Below are positions 47,090 through 56,198 of a stretch of 64,000 nucleotides of DNA, in pieces. A program made the position numbers and the translations under genes. The notes beneath the pieces are model-generated. The model was not told the DNA's origin, ran no database searches, and saw only the letters and a list, made by a program, of their open reading frames with translations. The stretch spans positions 620,001 through 684,000 of the forward strand of contig OX621175.1 in NCBI GenBank assembly GCA_951640195.1, given 5' to 3'. This DNA is from Porpolomopsis calyptriformis. Lineage: Eukaryota > Basidiomycota > Agaricomycetes > Agaricales > Hygrophoraceae. Numbering within the stretch: the stretch's first letter is position 1; each line of letters starts with the position of its first letter.

Positions 47090-47744
47090 CTGTAGTTGCA
47101 AGTCTTTTCATTGATCACAAGACAGGCTTTGGAGCTTAATAGGTCTAGTAGGATATACAAGAAGGTTCTGACAGGAACGTCTTCGTAAAGGGTAATAATT
47201 CCTTCTGAGTTGAGTTGGACTTCTATGAAGAAGTTATTCTGTGGGTTGAATCTGTTGCGTGCCTCTGCTGAGAGTTTAGGGAATATGGGCATGAACAGTT
47301 GGCTCAATAGTTGTGGGGTTATGTTTCTCTTTTCTTGTTCTGATGGAAAAGAAGTCTGATGTTTCTGATTGCATTCGTGCTACTACAAGTAATCTCACAG
47401 GAGGACAAAGTGATGATCCGCTTTGCCCTCAGGGTTTATATAGTATTTCTAAAATAGGAGTCACTATGAGTCAGCCTCCGCAGTCACCCCATTTTCTATT
47501 GTTCACAGCCTCCAGTTTAAGGTTTGCCATTGTTCCTAGTCATACTGCGGAAGGCTGTGTGCTTCTGTTGACTCAATTCTATTGGGCACTACCTTCCGCA
47601 GCATTAGGCTGTGTTGTCTCATGACTGGTTCCTATTGTTCTTCTGGTCATGAGATTGCCGTTGTTTCTATCTCTTGTCCAGCATATTGGGTTTCTCTTCT
47701 TTGACTGAGGAAGCTCCTTTTGGTCCTTCCTTTGTGTCTGGGCA

Positions 47745-47752
47745 TATAAAAG
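47745..47752 (+). promoter_or_regulatory. TATA box of the inserted gene
   Basis: TATAAAAG 47 bp before the start codon at 47799, followed by a short pyrimidine-containing leader. Confidence 0.65.
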
Positions 47753-47798
47753 GCATGGGTTATATCCCTATGCTTCAGTTTGATCCTCATCAATCATC

Positions 47799-48631
47799 AT
47801 GACTCCCTCCCACCAAGGCTACTACATCCGATTCTTCAAGCAGTCCAGAGTGGTGCACTACACTGCTCCTGTCTTTCTCGATTGTGATTCATTTCACTAC
47901 TACCTCCAGCGCATCCCCTCCAACACTGACCTCTGTTGGTCTTCCTTCTCCTGCTTTGCTTGCAGTGGCAAGCACAAAGTCAAGAAGTGTCTGTTTGTTC
48001 GCTGGCCAATCCAGCATGCTTGTGGCTTGATGGAGGATCTGCTTGGTGAGTACTTTGTTTTGTCTTTATTAGTCTGTGTTTGTTGATAATAGGCTTTCCC
48101 TTTCTTAGCTTGGGATGATGACGCCCCTCCCCCTACTTCCCAGCTTCCTTTGGAGGAGCAGGTTAATTGGGGGTCCAACAAGTGGGCTGACTCTCTTCCT
48201 TCTGTAAGGAAGGAGGCAGTTGACTGGGCTGCCAGTCCCCCCTTCCATCCTTGGACCCCTAGTCCATTAAGTCCTTTATCTGGTGGTAATGCTCTCAACT
48301 CTCTCGCTCTCTTTGCAATCACTAATCTCTTATCTTTTTAGTTGAAGCTTTGTCCTTGTCGTCGACTAATGTTAATGTCAAGATTGAGGAAGAAGAAGTT
48401 CCTCTTAGTTTGTTGTGGAGTCCTACCAATGATTGGTTGGGTGAAGAGGCAAGGAAGATTGCAATGGGTTTTGTCGAGGGGAAGGCTGCTGAATTGCAGG
48501 CTTCTGGTGGAGACACCAATGGGGCAATCTATTGGGGTAATAAGTTGGCCACATTAGATGGTCAAGTAGTATTGAGTTTCATAGAGTTCTTGAGGGATAG
48601 CATAGTGCAGGAGATTGCTAAGATGGACTAG
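47799..48631 (+). CDS. Unknown 237-residue protein with a small Cys-His cluster
   Basis: Exons 47799-48045, 48109-48285, 48342-48631; GT-AG introns of 63 and 56 nt, total 714 nt with exact phase, no internal stop. I do not recognise the family. Residues 45-85 hold CWSSFSCFACSGKHKVKKC, including C-x2-C-x3-H-x4-C, which could bind zinc; the spacing is one short of a retroviral knuckle. The middle is Trp/Pro-rich (GSNKWADS, PFHPWTPSPLSPLSG). The C-terminal ~95 residues look helical and acidic (KIEEEEVPLSLLWSPTNDWL, LSFIEFLRDSIVQEIAKMD). All surrounding transposon frames are riddled with stops, so this gene arrived later or is under selection. Splice donor 48283 is an alternative to 48286. Confidence 0.65.
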
Positions 48632-48835
48632 TCTAAATAGTTAGTTGGACATGGACTTCCCCTTTTGTACAAATAGTTTCTGCTGCCAATAAAGACAGCC
48701 CCTCCTCTAAAGAGAACAGGCATAGAAAAGCAAGGAAAAGAACAGAATTTTAAGAGGGTGAATGCCAATTTCATGACAAGGGGAGAGAGAGCACTGCTCT
48801 TGACAAAACACAAGTAACTTGTCAGAGTTACCCCC

Positions 48836-51045
48836 AAAAACATGGGTGTGTAACAGCACCATCAATGTTGCGATACACTCCAGTCACCAGAGGTGTAAAG
48901 TCTGCAAAGACTATGTAATGCATGTTATCAAAGACAGCATATATGAAGATGCCTCATTGAAAGAGGCATTTGAGGACTGCCGCAAGGCACACCAAGAGGA
49001 ACTCATCACAGAGATCCGAAACCTAACCGTCTCACTCGAGAAGGCTCAAGATGATGGTGACTACTATCACGCATGTTATGAATAAACTCAAGATGAGCTC
49101 TATAAAGCCAATCAGCTTATAGCTGAGCTGAATAAGTCTAACGACGCTAGCCACGCCGAATCGCTAGGAAAGCGCAAGCACTCCTGTACTGAGAGATCAC
49201 ATTCACGATCGTCAGAATACACAAGGGCAGCCAGCCCTGTGACCAAGACTTCCTCTGCCCAAGACAAGGGCAAGGGAAAGGAAACCAACAAGGAGGCTCA
49301 ATGAAGAGCCGATATGGAACACTTCGATCTGTACTTGGATGACGAGTTAGCAGGCTGTGGCCCGATGTTCGAAAACCTCAACAAGGAGGATAACACATTG
49401 ATATGACTGGGCTGGGCCTGAGCCCTCCAGAAGTGCAAGTTCAGAGGGAATGTGGTGGTTGCATACAAAGGCTTCTTCTCTCATTACATGTCACATCTAC
49501 TGTAACTAGTCACTATCAACATTAACACATACAAATCATGAATCAGAGTCCAAAGGACCAATGGGTTGTATCAGCGTACATCAAGAGATGCTTCCCCCAA
49601 CTCATTTGAGAGAATGAGGAACTGAAGGCTCACCTTCATCCCAACTCATATGTTGAGTTCCCAAACCTCCCAGATCTGGGAGTGAATAATCAATCTGGCC
49701 CTAGTGGTGAGATGATCAAACAGCGCAAGAAGTGCTCAACTATTACTGCTTGGCCCAGCATCCCTACTGGGGCCCATTACTCACCTATTGACCAGACCAT
49801 CCAGGTTGGCGCAAGCGCTGAAGCAGTGCAACGAAACGAAGCATTGGGATTACCCCCTCCATGTGGAACTTGATCTGCGGATGACCGCAGATACCCAGTC
49901 AATGCGCACCAATAGCGCACTCTGTTCATTCAAGCCCAAGAATCAGGCAATAATGAGGCTCTCGAACTTGCGCAATCGTTCATCACAACAGCGCAGGCAA
50001 CTCCTTAAGAGAGTAGAATGGATGCTCAATGCATTGTGTTAATCAATTGGAGAGTTCCCACCTGGGCTTCAGGTGATTCCACCAATGCACCTGTACAGGT
50101 TCCAACTTCTTCTGTACCTGGACGGATTAACCAGTCTCAGCCAACCGCCATGAGCTCCCTAGAAGAGTGGGCTCATTGGTTTTACATAAACTGCTGTGCC
50201 ACACACCCTGGAGTGTGCTTGGAATGAGATGGCAGCATTTCGCTGCGAAGCCTCTGCAGGATGCTTTTGGTTAGTTGACACAAACCAAAGTTGCCCAAGA
50301 CCCGTGCTCCTGCCAGATCATTGACAGACGCTGACCAGATACGGTCGCAATACATTAGAGCAGTGGCCCTCTTGTTTGGAATGCCTGGCCACTATCGCTC
50401 ACTTGTGATGGGATCGAACCTGTCCATTGCGGAACCTCCCAGAGAACCAGCCTAGTACTCTAGATCACCTAATGTCACAGAACAATCCCTCGTTCCATTC
50501 TTCGCTAGACAAGGCGTTACATTGAACAGGTGGATGATGCCTTTGTCTATGCCTTTCAATGGCTCAAGGACACCCTCCAGGGTAATGTCTCAGACTTATC
50601 CTCCCTTGAGATGTACAGAGAGTCTGTGCGTAATACATTAGCAAGGAATAGCACTCTGTCATCACTTCGTGATGGAAATGACACATGGTTCCTAGACAGA
50701 TGTCCCCGCCGATGTCCCCCATCTCGTATCTCATCCAATGATGAGTCTGTTGCCCCATCCACAGGCCTGATCACCCAAGATGCATTTGATGCATCTAACT
50801 TGTTCACTCGGCATGGACAAATCACATACACGCTCGCCGAGCATGGACCACCTCATGGCTGGGACTCATCCCGCACTTCGCGATGCCATTCACAGTGCGA
50901 TTCGCAAGACAGCGCTGCGCCGCTAGGCAGCAATAGTGAGCAAGTATCACTTGGCTTGCCAATCCCCGAACCTGAGCCAGCTTCGCTTCAGGAATGTATT
51001 GATAGTATGTCAGAGCTACCTGACGTCCTGATGGACTATGGATGA
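48836..51045 (+). pseudogene. Decayed long frame downstream of the integrase of element 3
   Basis: Pieces in several frames: KRCKVCKDYV-like start near 48.88 kb, a charged helical region (LITEIRNLTVSLEKAQDDGD), Arg/Ser-rich KRKHSCTERSHSRSSEY, a conserved-looking HFDLYLDDELAGCGPMF, ITAWPSIPTGAHYSPI, EEWAHWFYINCCATHP and the last open piece 50530-51045 ending MSELPDVLMDYG. TGA, TAA and TAG interrupt it. Position between integrase and the LTR would make it a 3' reading frame of the element; family unknown to me. Confidence 0.5.
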
Positions 51046-51191
51046 ATGTAGTCATTGCTGCAGTTGTATTACTACGGTGTTTATTTTCTGTTTCTCTTAG
51101 TCCTTTCTATGTAATATATAGATTGTTTTGTATGTATTCTGCCTGGCTATCAGGCTTAACTTACCCCAGCAGTTAAGCCAAAGGGGGAGGA

Positions 51192-51854
51192 TGTAACAGA
51201 TATGTTACATACAGCCACTGCGCTGTGTTTGTACATATTTGTACTGGATACCTTAAGTACCAGTTACGCTTAGGTAAACAATAAGTTTACATCCCACTCC
51301 CGCTTATACCAGATTGCCCCAATACATTGGTTCTGTGCATATCCTGGTATTGAGCAAAGTGTGATAACTTATCCCCAACCCTTACAACATCCCATTAGTT
51401 ATCATACCATGTATTCACAAGTATGGGAATGTCAGCGGCTGCTGACTACAGTTACAATGATTCATTAAGAATCCAAAGTACTATTATTAACACAGGATTC
51501 CCCAGTTGTCCAACTCTGGACCATCCTGTTATCATAGGGTATTGAAGCTAGCATTCAGGCATGAAGTCCATAACATGCTGCCAACTCCACAATGCTTTAC
51601 CAACTGGTTACCAAGATTGTGGGGGTATTACCTGCTCACCCAAGGTAGGAATAATTTGTTTAGAGTTTACATCTATCACCCAGCAATCTGGACTTATTGC
51701 ACTTTTGCTGATGTAATTCTGTCTTTATTGCTTACAAAGCCTTAGCTCTATTTGTAGCATAAAGCTTCCATCTAACGCCACGCCACGTCACAAGTCCTAC
51801 TGTTCACCTTGCTCACATTGCCACGACCTCCAACCCGAGTCGTATATATTAACA
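51192..51854 (+). repeat. Probable right LTR of element 3
   Basis: Preceded by the polypurine tract AAAGGGGGAGGA (51180-51191) and starting TGTAACAGATATGTTACA; ends at TATATTAACA where similarity to the pheromone-module flank begins. About 660 bp, no coding frame. The matching left LTR is not in the window, so ends are inferred from the polypurine tract and the flank. Confidence 0.6.
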
Positions 51855-52230
51855 AAGGAAAGGCACGAAGCGTGGAGGTTGTTCGGCTGGATTTTGCGTT
51901 GCTATTACATGAGCGGAGTGGTCGCGGTGACGGGGTTGAGCGGGGGGGCTTTTTAGGATCCAGCGTGAGGAGGGACTGCTTCAGAGCAGCCTTTGGGGTT
52001 GCCTCTGCGGTTGTTTCTTGAGGGCTATGTTAGTATTTGGCCTGTCTACCGAGGATATGATTACTGGATAGAAATTCGTTCGTCCTTTGAGTAGAAGAGC
52101 ATTGATTTTTGTGATACTCCAAGGGATAGGATGGAGGAGAGCATGCGGAATGTTGGAGTCAAATCGTCGCAAGTTGAAAACCCGTGATAGGTGGAGCGGG
52201 AGTAAGTTGACCCCCGCTGATTCTCAGGCC
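51855..52230 (-). pseudogene. Truncated copy 3 of the unknown-protein gene
   Basis: Only the N-terminal coding part remains, itself broken, ending at the retrotransposon border. Matches the 28915-29270 part of copy 2 closely and the 19.2-19.7 kb part of the intact gene less closely. Confidence 0.8.
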
Positions 52231-52498
52231 GTACACAAAATACACGCGTGCCAACATTGGAATTAAAATGTGGAAAGAATGAATACAACAATGTCGGAGC
52301 GAGTGAGAACGAATCGAATAAAATACTAAAATGCACTCTACACAAAAGGTGGTAAAGTTGCATAATCGAATCCGTGCGGTCGTGGTGGAGATGGGATGGT
52401 GGATGTGTATCAATGCTAGTCCTGGAGAAGCGATTGTGAGAAGAGTCCGAGGGACCGAGTTGACCCGATCTACTCACATAGATGGGTTGGGTTGGGGT

Positions 52499-52618
52499 TT
52501 AAGCAATAACGCAGTAGCCGCTTCCGCCGTTGCCTCCGGTGTCTTGGTCAACGGGTACGGAAATGATGTCGTCCTCAGGGGTGGATGTGGTGATAAAGAA
52601 GGTGAAGAAGGAATCCAT
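52499..52618 (-). CDS. CaaX pheromone precursor, copy 3 (39 residues, ends CVIA)
   Basis: MDSFFTFFITTSTPEDD start, IISVPVDQDTGGNGG middle, SGYCVIA end. Same length and CaaX box as copy 1, but the surrounding DNA is nearer to copy 2. No intron, no stop. TATA box 101-109 bp upstream. Expected to be farnesylated and exported like other fungal lipopeptide pheromones; that is family knowledge, not shown here. Confidence 0.86.
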   Translation of the reverse strand: MDSFFTFFITTSTPEDDIISVPVDQDTGGNGGSGYCVIA

Positions 52619-52718
52619 TTGTAGCTCGAGAGGATGGGTTCCGAGGGAAGAGTGAGTGGGATGTGTGGTGTGGTTAGCTGCGTGCGCTGCTGGGAAAAGA
52701 TGGAAGGCGGATGGTAAC

Positions 52719-52727
52719 CCTTTTATA
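52719..52727 (-). promoter_or_regulatory. TATA box of pheromone gene 3
   Basis: TATAAAAGG on the minus strand, same context and spacing as in copies 1 and 2. CACGTG lies further up at 53154-53159. Confidence 0.75.
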
Positions 52728-53193
52728 CGTCAAAGACAGCGGAGGATGGGGATACATACCTAATTGTGTTCAGGCTGAAGGATCAACAAAATTTGTTAAC
52801 GGCCGGAATAAAAAACAATAAGCAGGTGATGAGCGTCCAATTATGACGACAATAAAAAACAGGGAGAGTGTTTACCGAAGGGTAAGACGTGAAATACTAA
52901 CGAGAGGCGTGTCGCATGTGCCTGGCCGATAAGTTTAAACTATTGTCCAGAGAACCCGATTCGCTCCCTGGCATAGTGTTCATACCGCACCGCACTCAAC
53001 CGCCTAGTTTATGCAATGATTAACAATTGAAATCAAAGATAAAATAAAACGAACGATTTTATCCCAATCCATTCCCTCATCACCCCTGGACTCTGGACTT
53101 CATCAGTGTCTTCATCCGCGTCCAGTTTGAACAATAACAAGTTCGTCACAGGTCACGTGTTTTAACAATGGCTAATGTCACACGTTACATGAT

Positions 53194-55852
53194 CTATCCC
53201 CTCCCCACTCTCCCAATATTATTTTCTGCGAGATTTTGACTCCATTCTCTCAACACATGCTTCATCACCTTTCCGCTCGCCGTCTTCGGCAGCTCATCCG
53301 GCCTCCCTTCCTCTCCGATGAACCAAACCCAGTTCGGCGCATTCTAATCACAATAACCTCGATCAGCAAACCGCTCGCCAAAGTACAGTACGCACCTGAT
53401 GGTTGATCGTCCTTTCCACACACCCGCGTACTTCTTCTGCCGATATTTGTCTCCCTGGCTGGCGTGAAATCCATGCGCCAACGACTTCCCCGTATTTGGG
53501 GTCGGGCACAGCTACGGCGGCGGCTTCGCAGATAGCAGGATTGGCAGTGAGGACGTTTTCGATTTGGACTGGGAATAAGTTCTGAACATACGAAAGGTAT
53601 TGAGCAGAATATGTGATAAATGAGCAGTACAAACCTCTCCTCCACGAATAATAATATCCTGTGCAATGTATTAAAAGGACGTCAAAGAGTGAGTGAACGC
53701 AGGATTGACCTTTATCCTGCCGACGACTAGTTTCAATTGTCAGCATTCTACCAAAACCCAAGTCAAACTATGAACTTTACTTCTCAAGTAGCCTTCTTCA
53801 TCCATAATCCCTTCGTCGCCTGTGTACATCCATACTGCTCCCGATTCATCAGCTCTCATCGCTTTTCTAGTCTGTTCTTCGTCATTCCAGTATCTGCATA
53901 ACAGTTTCTTAATCTCACGCAAACCGGGGGGAGAGACCGCATACCCTTTCTGAACCAAATAGCCAGCCACGCAAAGTTCTCCTGGGGTCCCCACTGGGAC
54001 AACCTTGCCCGACGGATCAACGACCCTGGCTCTGACATGGGGTTGCACCTTGCCGACCGTCTCAACCCTCTTGATAATGGGATCAGCAGGGGTCGTCTGG
54101 AAAGAGATCGGGCTGCCAAGCAAACACATGATTGAGATATTCAAGACGATTTTTCATCTGTTCCTCGCTGACCTTGTTTCAGCTGAGAGCCAGGATTAAG
54201 TCATCCTCAACTTGTTGAATTCCCAATTCGGGGACTCACTCATGCCATATCCATTCGTAAAATCAACCAGGTTGAGCTCAGAGATGAGCGCCTTCATCAA
54301 ATCGATAGGAATCGGAGAGCCGGCGGCGATACCCGTTCTGCGTGAAATAGGAATTATCCTGTGGGTGACCGCCCGACAAGGATGAAAACCGACCTCAGCG
54401 TGCTCATATCAGCCTTGCGCCCTGATGACTTCCTCTTTTCGAGTTCGGTCAAGACTCCGAGGAAATGAGTGGGTACGCCGTGCAGTGCCGTGCATCGCTC
54501 GGCAACGACGGCGTCAACGATAGCTACCGGATCATAGACGTCGGATGGATATACTATGCATGCGCTGTGAGCCCATGCTGCTAAGTTTCCAAGAATCAGG
54601 CTTGGAAGGATATCAGCTGCGAGAAACGGACTCGACGACGGGGGAACACTCATCAAAACAGTGGAAAAGTGGTGGGACATTGCCTAGGGGAAAAAATCAA
54701 GGCTCAGCGAGCGCAAAGAGATGCATGAATGCCTTACAAAGAATGTCATTTGGTGTTAAGCGCATGCATCGACCAGCGGAGAGTGCGTTATTCAAAAGAT
54801 TGTGGTGAGTAAGCTGCAAGTTTTTCAGAATTTGGCTGTGAGTTCATTGTATCTGAGTCTTACCGATACCGCCTTTGGAGACCCAGTGGTGCCGCTAACA
54901 CGAAGAGATATTTAAATTGTCATCACGATAGATGACCAAGGATTGACCTTGTGAACTGGAGGTTAATAACGTCATCTTTATCGAGGGACCTCATTATTTC
55001 GCCTTGCAGACGTTTTTCTTTGGTATCCTCAGCCCAAAGCATGATATCCCTCCAATCGATCGCGCTTTTCACCTCGAACTTGTCCTGCTGTGCCCGAAAT
55101 TCGCCTTTGTCATCCAGAACGACAAGATTGCGAAGCTCAGGCAGCTCGGACACCTGAATGCTGCCTGGCGGAGAGTTTGGCAGGGAGGGAAATGCGTCGG
55201 AAAGCATGGAGACATAAGCAGAGGTTCGGATGCGGGGAACGACGAAGAGATGGCGGACTCCGACTAGTTTCAGGGTAGTCACCTGTTGAGGCGTTTAAGC
55301 TGCAGAAGTAGCTCCCGATAAATACCACACGCACAAGTTCGTTAAGACGATAGGTAGGATTGATGGTAACTAAAATAGCGCCAATGCTTGCGCAAGCCCA
55401 CTGCAGAGTGGCATATGCACTACACACCGTCCGAAATTATTCAACAGCCTTCTTTCTTTTCGAAACAAGGTGCGTTACCTGTTATTTCCCATGATCACTC
55501 CTACACGATCTCCTTTCGTAACGCCAAGATTCAGCATTCCTCTTGCAAGCGCATTGATGTTCCGATCGAATTCTTCAAAGTTCCAAACCAAGCGTGACTT
55601 GGTGTGTCCATCGACGTTTGGAGAACGTGGACCCCCATGAATGTCAAACGATTCGTTCCTGCAAATCAGAGCAAGACGAGAGGGATGGTTCCTTAAGATA
55701 ACATCCCGAAAATATTCAGGGAGGGTGTGAGATACCAATGGCGGATGTAAAGGGCCATCAGCAGCCGACTCCGTCAAGAAATGACGACGGTTGATGTTTG
55801 CATTTTGATTGAAAATGCGAGAGATGGCATGCCGCCGAATGGCCTGCAGCAT
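53194..55852 (-). CDS. Acyl-CoA synthetase (ANL/AMP-binding family), intact, 635 residues
   Basis: Activates a fatty or organic acid to its CoA thioester through an acyl-adenylate. Fifteen exons: 55852-55479, 55419-55335, 55282-54948, 54894-54864, 54813-54738, 54683-54650, 54600-54394, 54337-54240, 54182-54173 (10 nt), 54112-53945, 53893-53781, 53726-53710 (17 nt), 53658-53635, 53581-53396, 53343-53194; 1908 nt with exact phase throughout. P-loop FTSGTTGSPKA; GYGMTETSPISFQTTP (A5 motif, assembled across the 10-nt exon); YTGDEGIMDEEGYLRIVGRI (A7/A8); DIIIRGGENLFPVQIENVL; catalytic Lys in PKTASGKVMKHVLREW. Resembles medium-chain/AMP-binding ligases. No peroxisomal SKL end is seen; the start MLQAIRRHAISRIFNQ could be a mitochondrial presequence. 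Substrate unknown. Confidence 0.9.
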
Positions 55853-56198
55853 GGTGGAAGTTCAGATGGTAGATGTCGTCGGCCCCGTTGCGGGTGTTCT
55901 TGGCGTAACATTCTGATTCTTTGCAAAATGGTATCGGACAGGCCCGGCACGTACCACCTAACGTCCGTCGTTCTGGAAAACTTAGTTTTCTCCATAAAGT
56001 TTTCTGGAATCACAAGCGCAATGCTCAAGATATCACCGTCATCCTCTTCAGTCGGATTGGGTTTGCCGCAAAGGTTTTATACAGCAAATGCACTTGTGAA
56101 CGGATGCAAGGGTACCAGAGAAGCTGCGTGGTCGTTCTGGTCTTGAATGAGACTGCATTTGGACTTTTGCGCCCTTCAAAGGCTGTGCCAAATATATC

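Larger units (their letters stand above)
47090..48835 (+). mobile_element. Insertion carrying an intact spliced gene (class unknown)
   Basis: About 1.7 kb that interrupts the degenerate frame of element 3 but itself contains an undamaged three-exon gene. No LTR pair, and only weak hints of inverted ends. 47315-47798 is the gene's upstream region; a minus-strand frame (47008-47307) with ARNRFNPQNNFFIEVQLN crosses the left border and is of unknown meaning. Borders are approximate. Confidence 0.4.
51854..53165. repeat. Segmental duplication, unit B (partner 28915-30255)
   Basis: Second copy of the pheromone module, roughly 95% identical by eye to unit A. The left border coincides with the end of the retrotransposon block. 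Confidence 0.88.

Noticed and set aside
53194..55852. Right acyl-CoA synthetase as a pseudogene
   Set aside because: Three junctions first looked broken, but using a donor at 54649, the 10-nt exon 54182-54173 and a phase-1 donor at 53780 gives a fully in-phase 15-exon gene with all core motifs.
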